Part shown: in pieces, positions 1 through 8,131 of the stretch
Layout: every line of letters begins with the position of its first letter
How positions within the stretch are numbered: position 1 is the stretch's first letter
Assembly: GCF_013112485.1 (NCBI RefSeq)
Contig: NZ_JABFHG010000002.1
Coordinates: 124,001-188,000 of the forward strand
Reading direction: 5' to 3'
Length of the DNA: 64,000 nucleotides
Source of the DNA: Roseicella sp. DB1501
Lineage (GTDB): Bacteria > Pseudomonadota > Alphaproteobacteria > Acetobacterales > Acetobacteraceae
The notes under the pieces: model-generated
Told to the model about the DNA's origin: nothing
Seen by the model: the letters and a program-made list of their open reading frames with translations, nothing else
Databases searched by the model: none
Position numbers and translations under genes: made by a program

Positions 1-660
1 GAGGTAGCGGCCGAGGATGGGGCCGAGATAGGCGTTGATGACGGTGGTCGAGCTGCGCTCGTACTCCTTCATCTCCGGCAGCACCTCGACGCTGAGCGAG
101 ACCGGCAGGCCGGGGGCGAGGCGGGCGACGATCTCGCCGATCCGCCGCTCATGCGCCGGATTGGCGTAGGCATGCAGCAGGCAGACGGCGATGGCCTCGA
201 CGCCCTCGGCGAGGAGCTGCGCGACGGCGGCCTCCGCCGCCGCCTCGTCCAGCGGCCGCTCCACCTCGCCGCGCACATTCACCCGCTCCGGCACGCCGAG
301 GCGGAGATGCCGCGGCACCAGCGGCGCCGGCTTCTCCCAGCGCAGGTCGTAGAGGCGGGGCATGCGCAGCGTGCGGATCTCCAGCACGTCGCGGAAACCC
401 TCGGTGGTGATGAGGCCGGTCTTCGCCCCCTTGTGCTCCAGGATGGCGTTGGAGGCGACGGTGGTGGCGTGCAGGATCTCCTCCACCTCGCCCGGCGCGA
501 TACCGGCCTCGGCGAAGAGCGCGCCCAGCCCCTCGACGATGGCACGGCCGTAATCGCCGACCGAGGAGCTGACCTTGCGGGTGCGCAGCGCGCCGTCCGT
601 CCCGATGGCCACGAGATCGGTGAAGGTGCCGCCGATATCGGCCGCGACGCGCCAGCTCAT
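1..660 (-). CDS. hyuA: N-methylhydantoinase A / oxoprolinase-type subunit, 5' part only (cut by window edge)
   Basis: Reading left from ATG 660, the protein opens with the ASKHA-type phosphate loop DIGGTFTDL (about residues 8-16), the hallmark of hydantoinase A / acetone carboxylase beta / 5-oxoprolinase proteins. LHATTVASNAILEHKGAKTG and a FRDVLEIRT stretch follow, both usual in this family. About 220 residues are visible, so the C-terminal two thirds lie beyond position 1. These subunits use ATP to hydrolyse cyclic amides (hydantoins, 5-oxoproline) together with a B subunit. The start codon overlaps the stop of the upstream B-subunit gene by 4 bp (ATGA), so the two are translationally coupled. 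The family is certain. The substrate (hydantoin, oxoproline or acetone-like) cannot be read from the sequence. Confidence 0.9.
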   Translation of the reverse strand, partial: MSWRVAADIGGTFTDLVAIGTDGALRTRKVSSSVGDYGRAIVEGLGALFAEAGIAPGEVEEILHATTVASNAILEHKGAKTGLITTEGFRDVLEIRTLRMPRLYDLRWEKPAPLVPRHLRLGVPERVNVRGEVERPLDEAAAEAAVAQLLAEGVEAIAVCLLHAYANPAHERRIGEIVARLAPGLPVSLSVEVLPEMKEYERSSTTVINAYLGPILGRYL

Positions 661-2447
661 GCCAGGCGCTCCCGCGTCACGGCGGGTAAGGGCCCGCGCC
701 GCGCCGCGTGCTCCTGCCGCAGCGCCTCGGTCGCCGCCGCATCCACCCGCCAGTCGGGCGTGAGGACGACGCCGTAGTCGCGCCGCGCCGCCTCGCGCGA
801 GACGAGGCCGTTGCGGGCGTCGCGCAGCACCAGGGCCGGGTCACGCGCCAACGGGTCGCCCCAGCCGCCGCCGCCCGGCACCTCCAGGCGGAAGAGGTCG
901 TCGCGCTTCAGGGTGATGCAGAATTTCGAGGGCAGCGCCTCGGTCACGCCGTCCCGCACCAGCCAGTTCATCGAGGGGGCGCCGGCGCCGCCGCCCTGCA
1001 GGCCGAAGGGCAGGAAGGCGCGGCGGTCGGCGCGCACCTGCAGCACGCCCTCTTCCTCCAGGAAGCGGTATTCGCGGCAGAAGGGCGCGCCGCCGCGATA
1101 CTGGCCGGGGCCCATGGTGTCGGGCAGGAATTCGTAGCGCGTGACCTGGATCGGCTGCTCCGCCTCCGTCACCTCGATCGAGGGCGAGGCCATGTTGGCG
1201 AACATGTGGCTGTTGCCGTCACAGCCATCGGCGAAGGGCCGGCCGCCCCAGGCGGAGCAGGTGAAGTCGACATAGATGAAGGGCTCGCGCCGCACCCCGT
1301 CGCCGCCCGGCACCCGCCGCCAGCCGCCGATGGAGACGCCGAGATTGCCGCCGTCACCGGCCGCGCCGACACGGTCCGGCAGCATCTGCGCCAGGGCGCC
1401 GAAGAGGCAGTCGACCATGCGGAAGCCGGTGAGGCCGCGCGCGGCGCAGGCGGCCGGCAGCACGGCATTGGCGATGGTGCCCTCGGGCGCCACCACCTCG
1501 ATGGCGCGGAAATACCCCTCGTTGTTCGGGATGTTGGCCGGCAGGATGCTGCGGATGCCGCAATAGCTGGCCGAGCGGGTGAAGCTCAGCGTGTTGTTGA
1601 TCGCGCCCTTCACCTGCGGGCTGGTGCCGGTCCAGTCCACCAGCATGCGGTCGCCGCGCTTCTCGACCCGCACGCGGAGCGGGATCGGCTTGCCGAGCTC
1701 GACGCCGTCGTCGTCGATATGGTCCTCGAAGCGCCACTCGCCGTCCGGCAGCGCGCGCAGCGCCGCGCGGGTCAGCGCCTCGGCATGGTCGAGCAGCGCC
1801 GCCATATGGAGCCGCGTCTTCCCGACCCCGGCGCGGGCGACCAGGTCGCGGAAGGCGCGCTCGGCGATGGTGCAGGCGGCGAGCTGGGCGCGGAGGTCGC
1901 CGAAGACCTTCACCGGAACGCGGACATTGCGCTCGATCAGCGCCTCCAGCGTCTCGTTCCTCCGGCCGCGCTCGTAGAGGCGGAGCGGCGGGATGCGCAG
2001 CCCTTCCTGGTAGATCTCGGTGCTGTCCGAGGCGTTGGAGCCGGGCACCCGGCCGCCGACATCGGTGTGGTGGCAGATGGTGGCCGCGATCGCCAGCCGC
2101 TCGCCATCCACGAAGATCGGCTGGAAGAGGAAGATGTCGGGCAGGTGCATCCCGCCCTCGAAGGGATCGTTGAGGACGAAGATGTCGCCCTCGGCCATGC
2201 TGTCGCCGTAGCGGCGCAGCACCGCGCCGAGCGCCTCGGGGATGCTGCCGAGATGGCTCGGCAGGGTCAGGCCCTGCGCCACCAGCCGGCCCTCGCCGTC
2301 GCAGAAGGCGGTGCTGTAGTCCATGTTGTCCTTCAGCACGGCGGAATAGGTCGTGCGATGGACGGTCAGCGCCATCTCGTCCGCGATGGAGAAGAGGGCG
2401 TTGCGGAAGAGCTCGAACTCGATGGGATCGATCGCCGTCGCTGCCAT
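657..2447 (-). CDS. hyuB: N-methylhydantoinase B / oxoprolinase-type subunit
   Basis: This 596-residue protein matches the hydantoinase B family: it opens with DPIEFELFRNALFSIADEMA, then has SAVLKDNMDYSTAFCD, an NDPFEGGMHLPD segment and a glycine-rich C-terminal PGGGGWGDP, all typical landmarks. It should form the second half of an ATP-dependent cyclic-amidase complex with the downstream A subunit, whose start overlaps its stop. I chose ATG 2447 because GGAAGGGCAGGGC sits just upstream. A GTG at 2465 would add six residues. Nothing looks broken and the length is normal for the family. The exact substrate is unknown. Confidence 0.93.
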   Translation of the reverse strand: MAATAIDPIEFELFRNALFSIADEMALTVHRTTYSAVLKDNMDYSTAFCDGEGRLVAQGLTLPSHLGSIPEALGAVLRRYGDSMAEGDIFVLNDPFEGGMHLPDIFLFQPIFVDGERLAIAATICHHTDVGGRVPGSNASDSTEIYQEGLRIPPLRLYERGRRNETLEALIERNVRVPVKVFGDLRAQLAACTIAERAFRDLVARAGVGKTRLHMAALLDHAEALTRAALRALPDGEWRFEDHIDDDGVELGKPIPLRVRVEKRGDRMLVDWTGTSPQVKGAINNTLSFTRSASYCGIRSILPANIPNNEGYFRAIEVVAPEGTIANAVLPAACAARGLTGFRMVDCLFGALAQMLPDRVGAAGDGGNLGVSIGGWRRVPGGDGVRREPFIYVDFTCSAWGGRPFADGCDGNSHMFANMASPSIEVTEAEQPIQVTRYEFLPDTMGPGQYRGGAPFCREYRFLEEEGVLQVRADRRAFLPFGLQGGGAGAPSMNWLVRDGVTEALPSKFCITLKRDDLFRLEVPGGGGWGDPLARDPALVLRDARNGLVSREAARRDYGVVLTPDWRVDAAATEALRQEHAARRGPLPAVTRERLA

Positions 2448-2576
2448 GCCCTGCCCTTCCGTCACGGGCGGAGCATGGCACGGGCGGGCGGCGGCGCCAT
2501 CCCATCGCCAGGCGGCGATGCGGGGCCGCCGGACCGGCCTTGCCCGCGGCGCGGGCAGCGGGGCGCCAGGTCTGCA

Positions 2577-3155
2577 TCAGGGCGGGGCGAAGCGCTTCGA
2601 CCAGACCGGGCGACCGCCGGCCGTGACCAGCACCTTGCCGGCCACCCGCAGGAAGCCGGGCGGCGGCCAGCGGCGCGGGATATCGGCGATCGCGCGCCAG
2701 ATGCGGCGGAACAGCCATTCGGACAAATCCGGGTCGGGCATCATCCAGGGCACCATCGGCAGCGCCGTGTAGAGGCCGAGACGGCGCGCCAGCACCAGGC
2801 CGCGCATCTGCAGCAGCCGCATGGCGCGGCGGGCGGCGCGACAGAGCCAGTATTCGATGGCCCGCAGACCGGGCGGGCAGCGCCGGTCCGCCAGCGCCTC
2901 CAGCAGCCGCAGCCAGAGCCCGGCATGGGTCAGGCGGCGGAAATGCCGGCTGACCGTGTCCGGCTTGCCGAAGCGCTCCGGCAGCAGCCGCCAGGGGAGA
3001 TCGGCGACGGCCATGTGCAGGATGGCATCCATCCGCCCGCGCGGATCGGCGAGCGGCCGGCCGGGCAGCGCCGCATCCCGCAGATGCGGCAGCAGCGCCG
3101 CCCATTCCTCCTCCGAGAGCGGGGCCCAGTCGCGGCGCGGGGTGAAATGCGGCAT
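2577..3155 (-). CDS. IS5-family transposase N-terminal-like (DUF4096-type) orphan protein
   Basis: The first 75 residues look like the DNA-binding head of IS5/IS427 transposases: LSEEEWAALLPHL, a GRP then PRGRMDAILHM stretch, DLPWRLLPERFG and TVSRHFRRLTHAGLW. The remaining 115 residues carry no DDE catalytic motifs. They form a basic and hydrophobic tail (RRAMRLLQMRGLVLARRLG, MVPWMMPDPDL) that I do not recognise. No terminal inverted repeats or target duplication flank it. It has its own good promoter (3183-3211) and a GGGAGGGG ribosome site, so it appears to be an expressed, perhaps domesticated transposase fragment rather than a live element. Its role is unknown. Confidence 0.6.
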   Translation of the reverse strand: MPHFTPRRDWAPLSEEEWAALLPHLRDAALPGRPLADPRGRMDAILHMAVADLPWRLLPERFGKPDTVSRHFRRLTHAGLWLRLLEALADRRCPPGLRAIEYWLCRAARRAMRLLQMRGLVLARRLGLYTALPMVPWMMPDPDLSEWLFRRIWRAIADIPRRWPPPGFLRVAGKVLVTAGGRPVWSKRFAPP

Positions 3156-3182
3156 GCGGACCCCTCCCGATGACGGGGCCGC

Positions 3183-3211
3183 ACGATAGACATTTATTCC
3201 TGTTACGTCAA
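3183..3211 (-). promoter_or_regulatory. Sigma-70-like promoter for the IS5-like orphan gene
   Basis: On the minus strand TTGACG (3206-3211) and TATCGT (3183-3188) are separated by exactly 17 bp. The local sequence is AT-richer than its surroundings. Transcription would begin near 3176, about 20 nt before ATG 3155. Confidence 0.5.
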
Positions 3212-3234
3212 GCTCGTTCCGGCGCCGCCGGTGG

Positions 3235-3939
3235 TCAGAGCAGGGTGACGCGGCCGGTCGCCAGCTCGTAGAGGCCGCCCCGCACCGCCAGCGCGCCCCG
3301 CTGGATCAGGGGCGAGAGCAGCGGCGAGCCGGTCCGCAGCACCTCCACGCTGTGTCGCACATTCGCCTCCAGCGCCCGGCGGGCCAGGTCGCCGCCCGTC
3401 TCCCGCAGCGCCGGCTCGATCCCCGGCTTCATCGCCGAGACGAGGCCGGCGATGCCGCCGGGCAGGTCGTTCCCCTGCTGCAGCGCCCGCACCGTCGCCG
3501 TCACCGCGCCGCAGCTGGTATGGCCGAGGACGAGGATGGCCTTGGTGCCGAGCACCGCGGCGCCGAATTCAAGGCTCGCCAGCCCGTCGGCCGTGACGAA
3601 ATTGCCCGCCACCCGCACGACGAAGAGGTTGCCCGGCGCCTCGTCGAAGACCAGCTCCGGCGCCACGCGGGAATCGGCGCAGCCGAGCACGGCGGCATAG
3701 GGGACCTGCCCCGCGGCGCGCAGCGCGCGCCTGGCCGAGACGTCCCGCGCCTTCGGCGTGTTCGCCACGTAGCGGGCATTCCCGGCGGCGAGCCGCGCGA
3801 AGGCCGCGGCCGGATCCTCCGCGGCGCGCCGCAGGGGCTGCGCGCCGGCCGGGGCGCCGAGGCCGGCGGTCGCCAGGGCGCCGAGGCCCGCAGCCAGCAG
3901 CCCTCGCCGGCCCGGCGTGGCGTTGCAGCAGAGGCACAT
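3235..3939 (-). CDS. Exported beta-class carbonic anhydrase
   Basis: This 234-residue protein has the beta-carbonic anhydrase zinc motifs CADSRV (Cys and Asp-Arg pair, about residues 86-91) and HTSCGAV (His and Cys, about 142-148), so the Cys-His-Cys site is complete. It should interconvert CO2 and bicarbonate. The N-terminus MCLCCNATPGRRGLL followed by an alanine/glycine-rich hydrophobic stretch ending GAQ looks like a twin-arginine-type export signal with a degenerate motif, placing the enzyme in the periplasm. The ribosome site GGAAAGGACAGG precedes ATG 3939. A palindrome, CGCAATAAATTGCG (3993-4006), lies in the short AT-rich upstream region and may be an operator. Confidence 0.9.
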   Translation of the reverse strand: MCLCCNATPGRRGLLAAGLGALATAGLGAPAGAQPLRRAAEDPAAAFARLAAGNARYVANTPKARDVSARRALRAAGQVPYAAVLGCADSRVAPELVFDEAPGNLFVVRVAGNFVTADGLASLEFGAAVLGTKAILVLGHTSCGAVTATVRALQQGNDLPGGIAGLVSAMKPGIEPALRETGGDLARRALEANVRHSVEVLRTGSPLLSPLIQRGALAVRGGLYELATGRVTLL

Positions 3940-3992
3940 ATCCTGTCCTTTCCGCTTCGGCGCGGCGAGACTACCGTGGGATGATTTTTTAT

Positions 3993-4006
3993 CGCAATAA
4001 ATTGCG
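3993..4006. promoter_or_regulatory. Short palindrome upstream of carbonic anhydrase
   Basis: CGCAA-TAAA-TTGCG is a perfect 5-bp inverted repeat in an AT-rich patch between the carbonic anhydrase and peptidase genes. It overlaps a weak minus-strand -35 candidate (TTGCGA). It could be a regulator binding site, but no factor is indicated. Confidence 0.25.
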
Positions 4007-4037
4007 CAGAGGGAGAAAAGTCCGACACGGCCGGGCG

Positions 4038-6149
4038 TCAGCCCCCCGGCCGCGCCGGCCCGGCCGCCTCTCCCTCCGCCTCCCAGCCGATGGCCCGCCG
4101 CAGGAAGGCCGAGCCGAGGGCGGCGAAGCGCGCCACCTCGTCATTGTCCTTGCCGTAGCCATGGCCGCCCGCCGCCGGCTCGTGGAACAGCGCCGGGTAG
4201 CCCAGCGCCTGCAGCTTCGCCGCCATCTTGCGGGCATGGCCGGGGTGCACCCGGTCGTCCCGCCGCGTCGTCGCCAGCAGGATCGGCGGGTAGCGCCGCC
4301 CTGGCTCGGCCCGGTGATAGGCCGAGACATGCTGCAGGAATTCCCAATCCTCCGGCCTGTCGGGGTCGCCGTATTCGGCGATCCAGCTCGCCCCGGCGAG
4401 CAGCTTGCTGTAGCGGCGCATGTCGATCAGCGGGATGGTGCAGAACAGCGCCCCGAAGCGCTCCGGATAGCGCACCAGCATGTTGGCGATCAGCAGCCCG
4501 CCATTGGAGCCGCCCTCGGCGGCGATGCGGCCGGGCCGCGTCACGCCGCGCCGCACCAGATCGGCGGCGACGGCGGCGAAATCATCATGCGAGAGATGCT
4601 TGCGCTCGCGCCGCCCGGCCTCGTGCCAGGCGGTGCCGAACTCGCCGCCGCCGCGGATATTGGCGAGGACGGTGGTGCCGCCGCGCTCCAGCCAGAGCTT
4701 GCCCTGCACCCCCTGGTAATAGGGCATGCTGGAGACGCGGAAGCCGCCATAGCCGGTGAGATGCACCGGCGCGTCGCCATCCGGGGCCTTGGCCGGGCCG
4801 GTCTGCACATAGGGGATGCGCTCGCCATCTACCGAGATGGCCTCGTGCCGCGTCGCCACCAGGCCGCCGGCATCGAAGACGGAGGGCGCCTGCTTCAGCA
4901 GGCTCGGCGCGGCGAGCGCGGTATCGGTCAGGCGCAGGGCCGGCGGGGTGATCGGGTCCTGCACCAGCAGCAGCAGCGTGCCGTCCGACTCCTCGCGCGC
5001 GCCGTCGAGCGGCCAGAGCATGGCGGTGCCGACCTCCGGCAGGCCGGGCAGCTCGGCCGAGGCCCAGGCGCCCTCGCCCATCCCCGCCCCGGGCGTCAGC
5101 ACCTGGTAGACCGGCCGCAGCGCGTCCAGCACCGCGAGGACGAGGCGCCCGTCGCACCAGTGCATGGATTGCAGCGCCCGGCGCGGCGCCGGGGTGAAGA
5201 GCGTGGCGAAGTCCCGCCCGCCGGCGAGGAAGTCGTCGAGCCGGATGCCGAGCAGCGCATCCGCCGGATGGGTGGTGCCGCCCAGCCTCCAGGGGCTGCG
5301 CAGCCGCACCGCCAGCCAGCCGCGCTGCCAGTCCGCCTCGGCATCCACCGGCAGGTCGAGCGCCTGGCGCGGGCCCGCGCCATCGCCGAGATGCAGCCGG
5401 CGCTCGTAGAAGCTGCGGAGGTCGTAATAGGTGACGCGGCCGCCCGCCTCGCGGTCCACCGAGGCGCCGACCAGCATGTGCTCGGCCGGGCAGGCGAAGA
5501 CCACCGGCGCCGTGGCCGGATCGGTGCCGCGGGCCCAGTGGCGGACGGTGCGGGCATAGCCCGAGCTCGTCGCCATCCCCTCCCCCCAGGCGGAGGAGAG
5601 CAGCAGCGTATCGGCATCGAGCCAGGCGGCGTCGCTCTTCGCCTCGGGCAGGTGGAAGCCGTCATCGAGGATAGCGCGGCGGGAGAGGCTGTACTCGCGC
5701 AGCACCGTGGCGTCGCCGCCGCCGCGCGAGAGGCTGAGCAGCGCGCGGTCGCCGCCCGCGGGCTGCGCCTTCACGCCCTTGAAGACCCAGTCCTCGCCCT
5801 CGGCGGCGGCCAGGGCATCGAGGTCGAGGAGGATGTCCCAGTCCGGCGCGTCGCTGCGGAAGCTGGCCTCGGTGGTGCGGCGCCAGAGGCCGCGGGGATG
5901 CTCGGCATCCTGCCAGACATTGTAGAGATGGCCGTGGCGGCGGCTGACGAAGGGCAGCTTGTCCGGCCGGTCGAGGATGGCTTTCACCGCGGCGCGGTCG
6001 GCCTCGAAGCGGGCATCGGCGAGGCGGGCCAGGGTGGCGGCGTTCTGGGCGGCGACCCAGGCGAGGGCGCGGGGGGAGTCGATCTCCTCGAGCCAGAGGT
6101 GGGGGTCGTCGTCGGGGGTGGTGAGGGTTGGGCGGGGGTCGGGGGGCAT
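4038..6149 (-). CDS. Prolyl oligopeptidase family (S9) serine peptidase
   Basis: This is a full-length 703-residue S9 peptidase. The N-terminal part (DPHLWLEEIDSPRALAWVAAQN) is the usual prolyl-oligopeptidase lead into the beta-propeller. The C-terminal alpha/beta-hydrolase domain carries the nucleophile in GGSNGGLL, the Asp in RRDDRVHPGHARK and the His in GGHGYGKDNDE. It should cleave short peptides, often after proline. No signal peptide is seen, so it is probably cytoplasmic. I start it at ATG 6149, with GGAGAA upstream; the frame is open a further 16 codons but those residues do not resemble the family. The stop falls just before the carbonic anhydrase upstream region. Confidence 0.92.
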   Translation of the reverse strand: MPPDPRPTLTTPDDDPHLWLEEIDSPRALAWVAAQNAATLARLADARFEADRAAVKAILDRPDKLPFVSRRHGHLYNVWQDAEHPRGLWRRTTEASFRSDAPDWDILLDLDALAAAEGEDWVFKGVKAQPAGGDRALLSLSRGGGDATVLREYSLSRRAILDDGFHLPEAKSDAAWLDADTLLLSSAWGEGMATSSGYARTVRHWARGTDPATAPVVFACPAEHMLVGASVDREAGGRVTYYDLRSFYERRLHLGDGAGPRQALDLPVDAEADWQRGWLAVRLRSPWRLGGTTHPADALLGIRLDDFLAGGRDFATLFTPAPRRALQSMHWCDGRLVLAVLDALRPVYQVLTPGAGMGEGAWASAELPGLPEVGTAMLWPLDGAREESDGTLLLLVQDPITPPALRLTDTALAAPSLLKQAPSVFDAGGLVATRHEAISVDGERIPYVQTGPAKAPDGDAPVHLTGYGGFRVSSMPYYQGVQGKLWLERGGTTVLANIRGGGEFGTAWHEAGRRERKHLSHDDFAAVAADLVRRGVTRPGRIAAEGGSNGGLLIANMLVRYPERFGALFCTIPLIDMRRYSKLLAGASWIAEYGDPDRPEDWEFLQHVSAYHRAEPGRRYPPILLATTRRDDRVHPGHARKMAAKLQALGYPALFHEPAAGGHGYGKDNDEVARFAALGSAFLRRAIGWEAEGEAAGPARPGG

Positions 6150-6197
6150 GCGGTGTATTCTCCGCGGGACGAAAAGAGCGGAATAAACTACAACCAA

Positions 6198-6395
6198 GAT
6201 TGTGGGCTGAAATTCTTATGACTTCGGAATGTCCAGCCTTCGGTCAATGAGATCCTCATTAATAACTTTACCGTATCGAGCGGCCCAAGCAAGGATAAAT
6301 TTAATATGCCAAGCACTAACTTAGAAAATTTATGATAATGAATAATATGACTTGCATATTATCGTTAACTTTTACTGAAAAGCTGGAGATTTGAT
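6198..6395. other. AT-rich intergenic stretch at the left edge of a low-GC island
   Basis: Base composition drops abruptly at about 6165 and stays AT-rich through the following gene to about 7545, then returns to very high GC. This 200-bp stretch is non-coding on both strands. It contains several AT-rich hexamers that could serve as promoter boxes for the gene starting at 6396 and perhaps for the divergent peptidase. I could not find flanking direct repeats or terminal inverted repeats. Confidence 0.5.
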
Positions 6396-7544
6396 GTGAA
6401 AAAAAGTAAATTAAAATACGGTTTGATTGAATTTGACCAAGAATATATAAAAGAAATAACTGTACTAGCTAAAATCGTAATTTTTGCTGGTCCGCCGTTT
6501 GCTTTTGTTGCCTGCATGGCCTATTTCAAAAAAATCTCTTATGAGCATCATTCAAATTTCACAGTTTTTTCGACTGACCTATTGCCAATTTCGTTTTACT
6601 TCTACCTATTTTCGGTTATAGGATTTTTTATTCTTATGCTTGCGAGTAGTTTAGTAGTGCCGCATTTAATTGGGCGGAATCTTGAGAATGAATCATTTAG
6701 TGGCGTTTCTCCTAAATGGCGAATTATTTACGAAGCCGTTTTCTTCCTTAAATACAAAGATAGCCATTCAAATAGATCTGTTATTTTCTACAGAATCGTT
6801 CGAATTATCATATTCTTTACGCCGTATTTGAATTTCGTTATTTCATTATGTGCTTTAGCATTTTTTATGAATTCTCCTGACAGCATTATTGTTGTTTCCT
6901 TTTTTGCCTCGATATTGGTTTCATATCTGATCTATGCTTTAATTTTAACTTACCTTAGATTTCATTGGAATAGCTTGCTTGGTGCAGCAGTTGTGCTTTT
7001 ATTTGTAGTATTTCAGAATATATTCCTTTTTATATTCTACAGCGTATTTATTCTTGTTGTTCAACTCGCTATGACCGAATTCCACGCAAGCACCTCGCTC
7101 TCCAATGATACTACTTTTATGTCGTGCAGCTTACTTTTTATTTCACTCTCGATTATACTTCCCGCATTTTTTTATTTTCTTTCGAGCATTCGTTATCTTA
7201 TTTTATGCTTCATCGTCGCAATGCTTATCGCAGTATCTTTTGGTCTGGCCGATTTGGGACGATTTGCCTTACGGGTCACCGGCATCGGCGGGGGTATTCC
7301 GGCTGCTATCTCGGTTAAACAGTTCATGCCAGATATTCAACAAACGATAATAAGAAAACTTAAAGGATGCATCATAATCAGTGGAGGAAGCTTGATTGTG
7401 TTTTACGAGCAAGAATTAATCAAAAAATCAGATTTCTGTAAAATCCACCAAGAAATGAAAAATGAGGAGCAAGAAAAAAATAAAAAAGTTAGCATATATC
7501 AGAAGAGTGATATTGTGGAAATTTCCACTATAGATTATCGTTAG
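6396..7544 (+). CDS. Polytopic membrane protein of unknown function on an AT-rich island
   Basis: I do not recognise this 382-residue protein. It has about eight hydrophobic segments (roughly 25-46, 62-88, 133-157, 163-188, two within 193-226 and two within 244-287). A soluble C-terminal tail of about 95 residues follows, containing GIGGGIPAAISVK, GCIIISGGSLIVFYEQ and a charged stretch ending KKVSIYQKSDIVEIST. The tail looks like short beta strands with a charged helix. Start GTG 6396 has GGAG seven bases upstream. Codon use (AGA, ATA, TTA, AAA) and base composition are unlike every neighbour, so recent horizontal acquisition is likely. No partner gene accompanies it. It may be an effector, immunity or transport protein, but the sequence does not say which. 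Confidence 0.75.
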   Translation: MKKSKLKYGLIEFDQEYIKEITVLAKIVIFAGPPFAFVACMAYFKKISYEHHSNFTVFSTDLLPISFYFYLFSVIGFFILMLASSLVVPHLIGRNLENESFSGVSPKWRIIYEAVFFLKYKDSHSNRSVIFYRIVRIIIFFTPYLNFVISLCALAFFMNSPDSIIVVSFFASILVSYLIYALILTYLRFHWNSLLGAAVVLLFVVFQNIFLFIFYSVFILVVQLAMTEFHASTSLSNDTTFMSCSLLFISLSIILPAFFYFLSSIRYLILCFIVAMLIAVSFGLADLGRFALRVTGIGGGIPAAISVKQFMPDIQQTIIRKLKGCIIISGGSLIVFYEQELIKKSDFCKIHQEMKNEEQEKNKKVSIYQKSDIVEISTIDYR

Positions 7545-7570
7545 TTTCTCTGTTCTGGCCCGTGGTCCCC

Positions 7571-8119
7571 ATGCCCATCCTCCTCGCCTTCTCCCCCTTC
7601 CTCGCCTTCGCGCTGCTCGACCGCCTCCTCGGCCCCACCCCCGGCCTGGTCGCGGGCGCCCTCGCCGCCGCCGGGCTGCTGCTGCGGGACCGGCTGGCGG
7701 GCCGCGCGCCGAAGCTGCTGGAAATCGGCACGCTGATCCTCTTCGGCGCCCTCGCCCTCGTCGCCCTTATCCTGCGGCCGGACTGGTCGGTGATCGCCGT
7801 CCGGCTCGCCGTCGATGCCGGCCTGCTGCTGATCGTCCTCGCCTCGCTGGCGCTGCGCCGGCCCTTCACCCTGCAATACGCGCGCGAGCAGGTGGCGCCG
7901 GCGCTGTGGAACAGCCCGGGCTTCCTGCGCACCAACATGGTCATCACCGGCGTCTGGGCGCTCGCCTTCGCGGTGATGGTCGCGGCCGAGGCGGCGCTGC
8001 TCGTGGTGCCGGGCCTGCCGCCGAAGCTCGGCATCCTCGCCATCGTGCTGGCGCTGGTCGGCGCCATCAAGTTCACCGGCTGGTATCCTGACCGGGTGCG
8101 GGCGCGGCACGCCGCCTGA
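7571..8119 (+). CDS. Small polytopic inner-membrane protein, unknown function
   Basis: This 182-residue protein is almost entirely hydrophobic, with about five or six membrane segments and only short loops (LLRDRLAGRAPKL, LRRPFTLQYAREQVAPALW, YPDRVRARHAA). The LRRPFTLQYARE loop recalls uncharacterised small membrane proteins of proteobacteria, but I cannot name the family. ATG 7571 is preferred over GTG 7562. It is the first GC-rich gene right of the AT-rich island, and it converges with the amidohydrolase gene on the other strand with only 12 bp between stops. Confidence 0.65.
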   Translation: MPILLAFSPFLAFALLDRLLGPTPGLVAGALAAAGLLLRDRLAGRAPKLLEIGTLILFGALALVALILRPDWSVIAVRLAVDAGLLLIVLASLALRRPFTLQYAREQVAPALWNSPGFLRTNMVITGVWALAFAVMVAAEAALLVVPGLPPKLGILAIVLALVGAIKFTGWYPDRVRARHAA

Positions 8120-8131
8120 CGGCCCCGCCCG

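Noticed and set aside
6198-7545. An insertion sequence or integrative element for the AT-rich island
   Set aside because: No transposase, integrase, terminal inverted repeats or target-site duplication could be seen, so only a foreign gene is claimed.
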